Of a stretch of 64,000 bases of DNA, positions 31,684 through 43,387 are shown piece after piece. The notes beneath the pieces are model-generated. The model searched no databases. It saw only the letters and a list, made by a program, of their open reading frames with translations, and had not been told where the DNA came from. Numbering within the stretch: position 1 is the stretch's first letter; each line of letters begins with the position of its first letter. This DNA comes from Tulasnella sp. 424. Taxonomy: Eukaryota > Basidiomycota > Agaricomycetes > Cantharellales > Tulasnellaceae. Position numbers and translations under genes: made by a program. The stretch spans positions 124,001 to 188,000 of the forward strand of contig WSUB01000005.1 of assembly GCA_019633425.1 (NCBI GenBank), read 5' to 3'.

Positions 31684-34600
31684 GAGACGAACGCCAAACC
31701 ACCCTAATTCTTTGGCTTTCGCTCCTGCTCGCTCCGCCTCCCCCCATCCTTTCTCTTATCAACCTCTATGTCTAAAAAACTTTTGAACTATGTCTTCTTG
31801 AACTTTTTTTTCTCTTTTGTCTTTCGCTCGCCACCCTTTCGTCTAAACCTCACACCCCCACCTTCTTTTTTTCATTTCCCTGATACTCTCTCTTTGCACT
31901 TTCGCCTCACTCCCCCTTTCACGACAACTAATACCCATCCTCCGTCATCGATGAAACCTCGAAACGCAATCATCATTCATCCACGAACTTCTTTATCACG
32001 CATTCTTGTGACTTATTTTTTTTACGATTTTTTACTTCTTCACGCCGTCTGAGACGACAGGCCGTACTTTAACGCCCTTGTTTACTTTTTTCCCGTGTAA
32101 CGTTACCTTTTCTTCTTTTGGGGTTTTTAAACGCAAGCAATATTATGAACGATGTCTGATAAGATTATTGGCGTGAAAGAGTCTTCGAAATCCCTCGTCT
32201 ATCTGCTGTCGTTTCTCGGCTCGGGGAAAAGTGAATGAGATAGCAAAGATGGATGGAGATCGTAGGCCTGCTTCCCCAAGTTCTGGACTCGTCGCATTGT
32301 TGTGGGGGAGGACTGTTACAGTACCCGATTCGAACTTGAAAAGCGTATGATGGTTTGGTGGCTGAGCACTTTGTCGAACGTGCGAACTTCCCATGTTTAG
32401 CTTACACACGGTCAACAAACTTTGTTTTATTTGGTCGTGCCCCTGCAGGCCCCGCGAGGTGGAAACCTTGAGCCTACTTTGACATAATAAAAAGCTACCC
32501 CGGTGGGGGGATATATATAAAGTGAGCTCAGATCTGCATCGTTTTAGCGTTTACATGCCCCCTCGTTAAACTATCCGCTAGGTCTCCAGACTTACGCGTA
32601 CCCCGGAGGAGGTGGGGAGACGTGCTTATGGTTAGGATTTACCCGCCACGGTCGAAATGAAATGACATAGTGGAGACTGTTGAAACTATGCCCCCTCGCT
32701 CCCCTTCGTCCTCGACTCTTCCCGAGGCCCTAGATCTCCTTCGTCTGGCCTCGTTCGTTAGTTCGGGAAGTTAATGCTGTATGTATGCCTCCCTTTCCAA
32801 CGTCGCGCGTTTCGAATTCTGCATCCGTCGTCCTTGGGGCATCGGTTCATCTGATCGACGGTTTATGAACGATTTAGTCCAGAGGCGCGTAGCTTTGACG
32901 ACCAAGTGTCCCATCTGAGCAACCTGCTCTCGTTGTTTCATAGCTTTTTTCATCTTCTGGCTAGTCAGAAGGCCCTAAGCTTCAGAGTTGGCATGATACG
33001 GCATTGATCCAGTCATGCGTCACCCACCATATGCACCCTCTACTCTACGACCTTTTTCATAAGCCGAATCAGCTCGTCGTCAGCAGGCATCTTCTAGCTG
33101 AAGCTTGGGTCATTTGACCCTACTACCGCGGTTGAAAGGTTCTGCTCGTTGGGCCTTCGCGAGAGTGGTAGCTTTGGCAACCCCTTCTAGTGCAAACACA
33201 GCATTAGCATTCAAAGTCAAGTCCATTCAACCTCAAAGTAGGCGGGGACGTTGCGCTAGCAAGCTGCTGATACCGGCACCTTCGACCGTAACCATTCATC
33301 ACGGACGTGGGTTCCGACTACGCCGTCCCAAGTCAGCTGTAAACTTCGGCCCCCACTACGCGAAACCTCGGCAACCGGCGCAGCAAACTCCTGTTCTTTC
33401 CGCCCTAGCCCCCCCTCCCGAACGGCCCGACTCATATTCTGATATCGCTATCTGAGGGGGTGCAATGGCAGTTCTATTGCATATGTTACATTTGTCCTCG
33501 ATATTCTTCGGGAAAATGCATAGGAGATTATTGTTTGAATGGCATATTCGAAGTGTCTCTCCGAAAGCGGCAATCAGCGCGCCTTCCGAGGTCCCTCTGA
33601 TGTCTTCCTTTATGCCTATTCGGCTTTCTCTGGAAAAATACCTTTTGAATTGGTCCCCCCTTTCCAAACTGCGGTCACCGCCAATATTCCGTGGACACAG
33701 CGCCACCTCCCAAATAGTGACTCTAACGTATGACCGCCGACAACCCACGCTCATTTGGCTAAGACGGGGCTCCGATCTCGCCCGCCGTTAATCGGCGTTG
33801 ACGGAGAGCACCCCTTCCTCCTATTTCGGAGAGGCGCGGCAAACTTGTGGCTGTGGCGTCTGTGAATTTCGTCATCATAGGACGCTATCCCCTAACCGGG
33901 CAGCGACGCGACCTCCGATGGTGGCACGCTCTGGATCATGACTAGACCAAGGTCTCTCGCTTGCGGCGTTGGTCCACGGTCCTGCGGAATTTCATTTGCA
34001 AGCGCGCGCCCCTGGCCACGGTGATGTCAAGGGCCCCCTCCTAACTCGCATGTGGTGCTAAGGCGCTACAAGGCAAATTGGCCTGGCGAGCTGCTTTGAT
34101 AAGCACAGCGAGGCGTGTGGTGGTTCGAGAAGGAACAACAGACGTAGACAATGCGCCAGCGAAATGGAATCAATGACGGAACCACCTATCCTCAAGGTCT
34201 TGTGGCTTCCTTGCACAATTTTTTTCTTTCCCTTTTCGCTTTCGTCTTTTATTACGAACGTGGCAGTCTAAACCACATTCCGGCAAACCGATCGACCGTT
34301 ACGTCCGATTTTGGACGAGAGGAGCAAGTCACTTGCTCGAGGTCATTCCACCCACTTTACCCTCGCTCCATCGACCCACACTTGATAGACACTCTTGACT
34401 TTCTCTCTTGTCTTTTTGAAGACCGGGCACACACACGTTGCAAGGCATCTTTTCTTGCACGACCCTTCCCTCTGCGGTGCATAAACCCGACGGAATCCTC
34501 TCGTATGATCAAGTGACCGCTTTCACGTTTTGGTTGTGGTCCCAACTGCGGCGCCATCTTCCTTCACTTCTAAGGCAACGCAGGCGATCGTAATGGACGT

Positions 34601-36463
34601 CGAGCAGCAGCCTGTTGCTAATAGACTGCTGGCTTACCAGGGTGGATTTACCTTTCTTGGGCCTTGTCCTCCCCACAAAAATAAATTTGCAAGTCTATCT
34701 CCCAAGGTTAGGCTTGCAGCCTAAATTGCGACTTCACCAAACCCCCTGCAAACCTGGGGTAATCCTGAAGACTCTGGTAAAGTATTGGCATTGCCTTATT
34801 TTTTCGTGGCCGTTCCAAGCCTGTCGAACCCCTTCCCATCGATCTTCCAATCCTCCCAAGAATCGCCAGCCGAAAGAGACTTGGAGTCTTGGACCTGTTC
34901 GTATTCGGACATTTCGCACCGACGCTAAATTTGAAAGATAACGCAATTTTCAATATTGGTTTCATCAAGAGAGTCGCTGACGGAGCTGGAGCGACCGGTG
35001 GTGCTTGTGGAAATTTAGTGGCTCTGTATGAACATGGAGACCCATTTAGCATGGGGGGACGGCGGGAGCGGGGAGTCGAGATGGTTGCTCGCCTGTAACG
35101 CTTCTGCCGCTAGCCTGACAATGGCGGACGATCCTTTTGTCTGGACCAACGGGTCGCCGGAGACTGAGCGGTGGCCCCTCGATAGGACGGTTCCGTTCCG
35201 TACACATTAGCGTGGTTCAAGTCGTTTCTTCGCTAAAGTCCTGGCATTCCCCGTTGGTACAAGGGGATAAGGCCCCTGAGAGACTAGCACGATACGTCGA
35301 ATGAGCTGCCCTTGGTACTTCGGCTTCGATGATATGTATCGTAAATGACAGTCAATCGCAATCTCCTTGATAGATAGGGCCTATTGTCCCCCTTCTTTGC
35401 CGGATTGGTCCAGGTCTCCCTCGCTCGGTTCGGTTTACCGTCACCGGCTCTGCCCCGTCTGGCAATACGTGAAAGAACATCTCCGAAAACACCTTCTTCT
35501 ACACATAGATGTTCACAGGGGTAACACGCGCTTTCAACCGCTATCAAGGGGAAGGGCGCCTTCGAAATCCGGCAAGGCATTGTCCGCGCGCGAGGCGAAT
35601 ATCAGCCGCATGCCGTCATCGGAGGAGTGGTGTTAGCGGAAAGGATCAGATGGCTAACCGTTTACAAATTGGATAAGCATGTCGTGTGAGTGCACCATTC
35701 GAATTGGATCACACTCTGTTATCGCATTTTCATCAAATCCCTCGCCTCTCGTGCGTCGTGCTCGGACGTTCGGGACGAGGGAGGGGGGTGGGTGCTCGGT
35801 ACCCGCGGACCCTGACGCTCGGGAAGGTCGGTTTTCTACACAGACGCACCCCCGGCAGAGAGCTGAGATCCGCTTACAGGAGCCCCCTCCTGTGGAATCC
35901 ATCGAATGCGCAAAGGCCTTGGGAGAGATAATAAGCATTGGACTGGGGTCACGCCCGTGTGTTTGGTATACTTGAGATGAGAACGCAGTTTAGTCGATAA
36001 CGGGTCAGTCCTTGAGGCGATGGGGGGATGCGCCGAAAACATGAGGCTGACAACTACCTTGAGTCTCACCCAGTTCTCGTCCAGGTTCTGTTTCTGGGTA
36101 CCCTGAACTAGACGCAGCCTCTCGGGATCATCCTTCATCACACAAAAGAGCCCGACCTTTCTTTACGTGTAGCCTCTAGGCTCGCCCTCGCTCCCTCTTG
36201 AGGTCTCCCCTCAACCAGCCTTCGTCACCAGCCCCTCAACGCACCTTGATCCACTCTGCTCCTCATTCAAGAGGCTGTATCCTCCCTTGACCAACGCTCG
36301 CATCATTTTCTTTTCTTCTCCTCAAACTTTCTTCTCTTTCTCTTCTCTCCACTTTTGCTTTTCGCCTCTCAGAGTGCATCAATCCTGCATTTCACCACTT
36401 GCATACTCACCGCATTTAGACGGTTGAACAACTTGGTCCCGAATACCTGACGTCTTTTTCATC
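31684..36463. other. gene-poor region, 4.8 kb
   Basis: Between paralogues 2 and 3 there are only short open frames without recognisable domains. The first 400 bp are T-rich 3' flank. A strong TATA-like string (32511-32520) has no convincing gene after it, only a 28-codon frame starting at 32687. From 36160 to 36460 the sequence is C/T-rich and leads into paralogue 3. It may contain decayed repeats; I could not identify any. Confidence 0.45.
32511..32520 (+). promoter_or_regulatory. isolated TATA-like element
   Basis: ATATATATAA follows a G-rich string and looks like a core promoter, but no gene with a recognisable product starts within 500 bp. It could serve a non-coding or very short transcript, or be chance. 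Confidence 0.2.
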
Positions 36464-38350
36464 ATGTCGGCGGCGGCTCCCGACCCACAACCATTCATCC
36501 CTACCGCGGACGCTATTCATGGCGTCCGCCGTCAAACCCATCCCATTCCCCAAGCTTACGCCCTCCCCCGATCAATGTCATCTCATGCCCTTCCCCGACC
36601 CGTCATGCAGACTACCGGCGGCCCTATCCCAATGCACGCCATGCCACGAGGAGTGGTCTCTCATAGCTCTCAACCACCACCCGTGCCGTATCCTCACCCT
36701 GAACACGCCGCCGTCGTTCAGATGAGGCTTCCTCCTCGTCCTATTGGACATGGACGCAGTGGCAGCTCTGCCCCGATGCAACCCGGCTTTGGACACATCC
36801 CGCCACCATTGGCCATCCCTGTTTTGCCTCCCGACTCCAAGCCCATCAAGCAGCACCCTACCGAGAAGGACCTCCCCAAAGCCCCTGCAACCGGTGGCCT
36901 CGGTCTCTTCGTACGGACCGAGCCGTTGACGCCGATTCAGCAGCCTCTCCCTCCCAACCCTCCGGTTATTGTTCCTAACCTCCCTACCTCTGCTCCCCTC
37001 AACGCTCCTCCTCCACCTCCGATCAACTCAATTCCCAATGCGCAACCTCGACCTCGCACAATGCGTCGCAATACCGTAAGCGAATGTCAACGCCTCCCAA
37101 CGCCCGAGGCTGTCGAGCCAACGGAAGAAGCCATCCATAAGGCCCACTCCAGGCTAGATGCTCTCTGGGAACAAGAACAGGAGCAGCTCCGCCGTGAGGT
37201 GGAGGATGAGAGGAAACGGTATGAAGAGAAGCTGCGCTCTATGGGCCAGGAGCCTCCCAAGCCCCGAAAGAAGTCTAAATCCCCAGTCGCCCACCCTCCT
37301 CATCAATCCGACTCACCAGTAATGAATGAGCACGGCATTCCTTCTCCTCCTCCCTCGATGTCTCCTCCCTCCAAGGCCCAAAAACCATCCGCCTCAACTC
37401 ACGACGAGCGCGAACGGTGGCGGCACGAAATCCGACGTGCGATGAAGGACCAAGCACAGAAGCAGGAGATCGCCAAACAGGAGTTCGTTCGTGCTATTCA
37501 AGAGCAGGAGCAAGAGCGACTGAGGAGGGAGAACTATATGCGCCATCAAGCTCGTCTTCAGGCTGAGGCTCAGCAACATGCTCAGATCGAATACGAGCAG
37601 CAATATTCACGACACCCTCTACCTCCCACTCGCGATGCTCCTTATCCAGTACCTCCTCGTATCCAGCAGCCAATCGCGCCCGTCCCATCCAAGGAAGCGA
37701 GGCGAGCCAGTCGATCCCGCCGGAAAGCTCAGCGCGAGAGCGGCTATGCTAGCGGTGGAGGTCGTTCCACGGACGGACGGTCTGTGTCGAATCAGAATTG
37801 GAGGTCGACCCGACCGAAGAGGTACTATGGAGAAGGTACAACTGACCTTCGCGACGAAGGCGTGGACGGCGATCGGTTCGAAGAGGTAGAGGAAGGCAGT
37901 TGGGAAGATGTAGAGTCTCCTGGAGCTCGAGAGGCGAGAGTGATCAAGGCTGCCTGGGACTTGTACGAGTCGCGCTGGAATCAGCTGACTACGGTCTCAC
38001 CTCCGAAGGAGAACTCCCTCCGATTTGTCGACATCCCATGGCCAAGCATGGAGCCATTACCAACCCCGACAGAGACGCGCTCCCCTTCCAACAAGTACAA
38101 GACGCTGCCCCCTTCCGCTCTGCAGATCGCCTCGGTGCTTAACGAAAAGGCGATCGGCAAGTTCTTGTTGTCGCCTTATCACTCCGAGGGCAAGAGCGGA
38201 AAGACGAGGCTCCGCGCTGCCTTGCTCCGATTCCATCCGGACAAGGTGCGGCCTTGGATGAGTCTCATCCAAGAGAGCGAAAGGAACGCTGTTATTATGG
38301 GAGTCGAGATCGTGGTTCGGTGTCTCAATGACCTGGCCAAATCTGCATGA
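36464..38350 (+). CDS. HPDK J-like protein 3 (IPWP/FLLSP domain family)
   Basis: A single open exon of 628 codons starts at ATCATGTCG after a long C/T-rich leader. The first 200 residues are Pro/His/Met-rich. Then come a strongly charged predicted coiled coil (KAHSRLDALWEQEQEQLRRE, EDERKRYEEKLRSM), a Pro/Ser linker, a second charged helix (MKDQAQKQEIAKQEFVRAIQ) and a basic Arg/Ser region (ARRASRSRRKAQRES). The C-terminal domain carries DLYESRWNQL, LRFVDIPWP, AIGKFLLSPYHS, and RAALLRFHPDKVRPWM with HPD near 591-593, then VVRCLNDLA. This matches paralogue 1 in order and spacing. It lacks the intron that splits the final LNE/LND block in paralogue 1. Function unknown; the coiled coils suggest oligomerisation or a scaffold. 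Confidence 0.85.
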   Translation: MSAAAPDPQPFIPTADAIHGVRRQTHPIPQAYALPRSMSSHALPRPVMQTTGGPIPMHAMPRGVVSHSSQPPPVPYPHPEHAAVVQMRLPPRPIGHGRSGSSAPMQPGFGHIPPPLAIPVLPPDSKPIKQHPTEKDLPKAPATGGLGLFVRTEPLTPIQQPLPPNPPVIVPNLPTSAPLNAPPPPPINSIPNAQPRPRTMRRNTVSECQRLPTPEAVEPTEEAIHKAHSRLDALWEQEQEQLRREVEDERKRYEEKLRSMGQEPPKPRKKSKSPVAHPPHQSDSPVMNEHGIPSPPPSMSPPSKAQKPSASTHDERERWRHEIRRAMKDQAQKQEIAKQEFVRAIQEQEQERLRRENYMRHQARLQAEAQQHAQIEYEQQYSRHPLPPTRDAPYPVPPRIQQPIAPVPSKEARRASRSRRKAQRESGYASGGGRSTDGRSVSNQNWRSTRPKRYYGEGTTDLRDEGVDGDRFEEVEEGSWEDVESPGAREARVIKAAWDLYESRWNQLTTVSPPKENSLRFVDIPWPSMEPLPTPTETRSPSNKYKTLPPSALQIASVLNEKAIGKFLLSPYHSEGKSGKTRLRAALLRFHPDKVRPWMSLIQESERNAVIMGVEIVVRCLNDLAKSA

Positions 38351-38863
38351 GGCTAACGCCCACACCGCTCGATGAACTACCTTGGGTAGCGGACTATGTT
38401 TCATTGTACAAATTTCTTTCTTTGTTTTCGTTTCTTTTCTGTTCTGCTTCTTTTTCTGTTTAATTTTTCGTGCATTTTTTTTTCTGCCTCTGTACAAGAT
38501 TTTTACTCTCTCCCGTCTCGTTCGTGTACTCGTAACGTCGGCCGTTTAGGACGACTTTTGTACGATGGAAGGCGACTGGGAAGACCCCATGCTGCTGCGC
38601 TCACCACTACTTGCATGTAATGTATTACTTCGTATTTGATATATCCTCTTTGCATGTCAGCTAAAGAACTGCATTTTGAATATTGGCGGTGGACGCCGAG
38701 ATAATTGGGAGCGGAACAAAAGGTCTTGAGGAACATCCGTATATTTAACAATTGCATGAGTCCGGACGAGCGGGGAGTTATTATAGAATTAAATTATGTA
38801 CAAGTTCATTCGCGTTCGGAATGTTCTGCCCACGATCGTGTGATCAAGAAAGGTTGCTGGTGT
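38351..38863. other. intergenic, convergent 3' ends
   Basis: T-rich sequence directly after the paralogue 3 stop fits a transcript end. The remainder is the 3' flank of the glycosyltransferase on the minus strand. No gene seen. Confidence 0.5.
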
Positions 38864-40627
38864 TCAGTTGTTGGGCTCGCAGTAGGCAAGTAGTTGATCG
38901 ATCGCCTCGTGGGACTCGCCACCTTCGGCCAGCGCTGAGCGAATATTCTCGCGAAGGGTGGCGAGATTGGCACGCTTCCGTACTCCTTCTTCGCCCTGGA
39001 TGTCTTGAGCGATTTGCTTGATTTCGGCTGCGACGGCTTCATCGGTACTGGCGACCGATCCTCCTCGCAGAGGAGGGCGGGCTCCTGGACCCGTTCGTAC
39101 CTATTTGATAGGTCAGTAAGAATTGTAAACAGGATAAGAATGCACTCGCCTGTATAAGTTCGAAGGCACAATCGACCTAGCACGAACGGACCGAATTCGA
39201 TGAGCATCGTGGACCAGTTAATAACAACAACGACAAACCTTGGTTGTAAGATACGCAGCATTGAGAGGCTGATCAACAGCAAAAGGCCAGTAAACACAAA
39301 GCACCCCGGCCAATATAGCTTCCCACATCGAATTTAGTCCTCCGTGGCTGAGGAAAACCCCAATACTGGGATGGCGAAGTATTGTGTCCTGTTGGGGAAT
39401 CCAGTCGACAATTAAACCCTTGTTATTGACCCTCATCTCCATTTCCAGCTCAGGGGGTATCGCCCCTTTCGGGACCGTGTCCGACCATCCCCAGGTTAGG
39501 AGGATCGGGATGTCCAATCCAACCAAGGTCTTGATCACGGTCCTAAAATACTCGAGGCAGTTGTACGGGAAATATGTGGTCCCAAACGATATGAACCACA
39601 CAGAACCCGGTGGGTGGTTCTGCAGAAAGTTGAGAACGATTGCAGTCGAGCCCGGCCGCACCGGGATTGGAGCTTCGTTGGATGTGGTTGGATCAAGTTG
39701 ATCGGGATAAACTTGCGGGCCGACGAGAAAAAGGCGCTTGCCGAGTTCCTCCTTGCCGGCGTACCAGCTGCGGAGAGCGATGGTAGTCTCAGGTTCAAAG
39801 GCTGCGGTCGTGATAAGAATGACGCCGTCCGTGGGGCCAGTGACTTGCCTAGGGGGAGAAAGTCAAAATCGCATCGAGACTCTTGAAACAAGGTCTCAGA
39901 CTCCTTACTTGGTTTCTTGCCACAGCCACTGGACTATGGATGCGGGAGCAACGTCTTGGGGATATAACTCGTAGTCGTACATCGGGACGCCGTCGGGACT
40001 TGGGATCGGAACGCCGGAAAACTGGTACTCCAGAACCCTCGCTACAGCTTCAGTCGTGAGTCCCGGAAAACGATCTGCGGCAATTTCTTCAGCAGTGTCC
40101 TTCTCCCAGGAGCCGAGACCACCGAGAGCCTTGGGACCAAAAGGACGGAGGAAGCCGCTGGCCGTGGAGGGGACGAAAACAAGGAACTTGACATCTTGAG
40201 ATAGCGTCTTGACGGTGTGAGCCAGGTTGGGGATGAACATGGCGCCGATTACGAGGGAAGGACGGGGAAGTGATTCGAAGGTATAGGCTTGATCGCTTTC
40301 GCAACAGACGAGACTTCCGCCGTTGAGAATGGTATCGTATGCATGGGAGAAAGCTTCTCCGAACGCACGATACTCCTCCAACGGTTGAGCATCGGCGCCC
40401 GCGGATTTGACGATCCCAATGAGTCGTAATCGCGAGCTATCGTCTATCTGGATATTGGCGCGCTCTGCACCGTCGCGGAAGTCGGAGAGAGAGTCGCTCC
40501 ATGCCAAGACGGTTACAGACAGGTGAGGAGCCCTTTGGATCAGATTGGCGATGAAGGGGACCATCTGGCGGCAATGGGTGAAAGAGATGGAAGGAACGAA
40601 GACGATGTGGAGAGGATGTGCAGCCAT
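38864..40627 (-). CDS. UDP-glycosyltransferase 1 (GT1 family)
   Basis: Four exons (39909-40627, 39239-39848, 39150-39176, 38864-39100) give 530 residues. The N-terminal half is the acceptor-binding domain (HIVFVPSISFTHCRQMVPFI; the His there is at the usual catalytic base position). The C-terminal half has the UDP-sugar signature: GLIVDWIPQQDTILRHPSIG, FLSHGGLNSMWEAILAGV and VYWPFAVDQPLNAAYL. The 27-nt third exon encodes VDCAFELIQ, and the next begins VRTGPGA. Its donor is CAG|GCGAGT, a GC-AG intron, supported because the paralogue next door splices the same point with GT. No signal peptide or C-terminal membrane anchor is visible, so it is probably a soluble enzyme acting on a small lipophilic acceptor that cannot be named from sequence. 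The start Met is chosen just before AAHPLHIVF. Confidence 0.9.
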
Positions 40628-41614
40628 GATTGTTGCCGTCAGTCGGGGGAACCGATCGACTTTAAATAGAGCGTTAACATCTACCGTATTGGATAAAATT
40701 ATATTAGCTCCAAAGACGGGCTTCATTTCACTTGTTATTGGGCATCGAACACACCGGAGACGCCGCCGAGCAATCGAGTTGATGTCTGGCGTCGTAAAAG
40801 CCACAACATCGTCTAATACAACGTCTCGAATATCCATAAATTCAATTTGGAGCCCCTTTCGTCTTGTCTCCGATTTGAGACGGAGATGAGATCCCTCCTT
40901 TTTGAGGATAGTCTTCGACAAGACGGCGCACGCAGATCCTGGTGGCTGGGTAGCTGACAGGGTTTATCCAAGTAATGATATCCTTGATACCTTTCAATGA
41001 GCGAAGCAACTTTTGGTCGCAAGCACGAACACGGAGCGGACTGAGAAGGCAGCCTAAAAATAGTCTGGGGAAATTCTTAAAAGTAATAGCCTAATGGCAT
41101 CCGTATTCAGTAAGCTCTGAATGTGGAGCGGTCTGGAACCCCTCTGAGATCTAAGATATTTCCGAAATAATTAGGATTAACGGGGCTTGGGTTGTTTGTT
41201 TATATTTGTCGGCCCTCTCCGCCCATCTCCGGAATTGTGAATGTTTCCGGTGTCCAAACTTTTTACGGCTGCACGGATTACGCGACTTCATTGCCGCGGC
41301 TTACTGCCCTTGTCTGTTTGAGTAAGCCACCGGGCTGATATCGAAATGACGTTCCTTGACGCTCCGACAGTATGGAGTGCGGGACCGTTGTGAACACCGC
41401 TGGCATCCCTGCAGGTATGCTCGACTGAAGGCCGGTCTGTTTTGTACAGCTCGTTCAATTCAGGATGGACAAACGGTAGTACCTTTATTTTCATCATGGC
41501 CAAAGCTTATCTCTACGCGCTCCCAAATCTGCCCAACACAGTGGCACCCGTATCATCTACCCTGCAGCCACGAAATACCCCCACGGTTCCGGGAACAAAG
41601 ACAATTAATCCGAC
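40628..41614. other. intergenic between tandem glycosyltransferases
   Basis: About 1 kb holding the 3' flank of glycosyltransferase 2 and the promoter of glycosyltransferase 1. The glycosyltransferase 1 frame stays open upstream of its chosen Met to about 40921, but that extension lacks family similarity. No other gene seen. Confidence 0.45.
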
Positions 41615-43387
41615 TCAGGCGCCGCTCAAAAATGCAAAAAATCTCTCGGTTTCAGAATCAGCTGCGCCTCCCAGTTCGAGCGATTTGGCAAGTCTGGCTC
41701 TGAGCTCCACGAGATTGGATAATTTCTTTCGACCGACCTCGCCGCCGAGACATTCGAGGACCTCCTTAAGTTCCGCTTTGATGGCCTCCTCTGTCCCCTG
41801 AACAATACCTCCACGTCGAGGCTGCCGGGCTCCCAGACCCGTTCTGACCTATCAATTTCAAAAATGGCTTACTGCGTTAGCACTGCCACTTGGCTAGCTC
41901 AAAGTGACACACCTGGATCAATTCAAAACCGCAGTCCAGCTATATCGAGGGCCATGGTCACTCGATGTCAGCATCTGTGGAGCCAGTCTAAAAGAGCCTA
42001 GAAGGAGTCTCTTACCTGCTGACTCAAGTATGTAGCGTAGAACGGTTGGTCCGTCGAGAAAGGCCAGAAGATCGGCACGACCCCCGCAGCAACGGCCTCT
42101 AAGGTGGAATTCGCACCTCCGTGGGTGACAAATGCCCCTAAGGCTGGATGCTGGAGCAACTCTTGCTGGGGTACCCACTCTGCAACATGAGCAAGTCCGC
42201 TGCTGACGATTTTCTCTCGGAATTCGGGCGATAGCGGAGCTAACGTTGACATGACTGAAGCCCGAACGAAAATGAAGGGTGTCTGGGTCTCTAAAAGGGT
42301 TTCGATGAGGGCTGTTATGTGATTGGGATGGAGGAAAGGGTAGAAAAAGGTTCCGAATGAAATCAACCAGACGGATTTAGGTGCTTTGTCTTGGAGGAAA
42401 TCGCGGAGAGCTTCGCATCGTTCCAGGGTGTCTCCTGTCTTGGCGGATGCTTCCTTACTCAGCATCTTTTGGACACTCCGGGTGCCGACGAAGAACACAG
42501 ATTTGTCCATGTCCTTTCCGTACCAGTCCCGAATAGCGTGAGCGGATTGTGATTCGAAGTCTTCGGAGCAAGCGAACACGGTCCCGTCTGCCAGGATCCG
42601 AGCCTGGCTGTAATAAATGTTAAGTTTTAATATCTTCTTTCATTTTGGACAAAGTTCCTCACCTGATTGAAGCCATAAACACTGGCGACATGTCGCCGGG
42701 AGGCATTTCCTGGGGGTACAGCTCGTAATCGTAGACCTCCCACCCGTCTGGACTCCGATACAGTCCCTCGGGGCACCTACGTTCTACCTCCTGCGCAATT
42801 TCTGCGAACGCTCGTCCTTCGTTTCCTTCTTTGGCCATGGCCGATTTCGCCTCTTCTTCCCATTCAGCCAAGCCTCCAATGTTCTTAGGCCCGTAGAAGC
42901 GATTAAAATATCCATGAGTGAGGGGCCAGAAGACCAGTAGCTTTACGCTGGGTGCGATTGCCTTGAATGCTTGTCCTACGAAGGGTGTCATAACGTCTGA
43001 CAGGGCGACCCGAGGAGGAGGGATGTCGTTGTAATCGAATACCTTCCCGGTTGACGTGCAGGTGACGAGCCCACCAGCAGCAACGGCTGCATATGCGGGA
43101 GGTACGCACTTTGCGGTCTCCTCCAACGATGCTACGAACGAAGCCAGGCCCCCTCCAGCATCGAGCTCCGATACTCCGATGAGCCGGACGCGAGTTCTTG
43201 CTGCATCCGACAGAACGGATCTCACGACCTCGTCTTCGAGCTTTTTAAAGTAGCCTTTATAGACGAATACCGTGACGATGACGTTTGTATGAGTGTCCAC
43301 AAGATTGGAGATGAACCCTACGAGAGCACGGATGTGTCCTAGGGCGGTATAGACGCATGCTGCGATATGTAGAATCGAGTTGGTCAT
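41615..43387 (-). CDS. UDP-glycosyltransferase 2 (GT1 family)
   Basis: Four exons (42663-43387, 42016-42607, 41913-41939, 41615-41848) give 525 residues with the same exon plan as the paralogue downstream. N-terminal HIAACVYTALGHIRALVGFI has the expected catalytic His (GHI). The donor-binding signature reads HVAEWVPQQELLQHPALGAF, THGGANSTLEAVAAGV and FWPFSTDQPFYATYL. The 27-nt exon encodes LDCGFELIQ and joins VRTGLGARQPRRGG; here the donor is an ordinary GTGTGT. Both copies contain a YDYELYPQ block before the first intron, which may be lineage-typical. The two genes run in the same direction about 1 kb apart and are clearly diverged, so the tandem duplication is old. Acceptor unknown. Confidence 0.9.

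Noticed and set aside
32320..32345. GTTCGAATC on the minus strand as a tRNA T-arm
   Set aside because: The flanking bases do not pair and no D-arm-like sequence is at the right distance.
33105..35100. Several 100-130 codon frames on both strands
   Set aside because: They overlap each other in different frames, show no family similarity and no consistent intron structure.
27018..38350. Calling the HPDK proteins J-domain co-chaperones
   Set aside because: Only the HPD tripeptide with a helix is visible; the full four-helix J-domain pattern is not, and one paralogue lacks HPD altogether.
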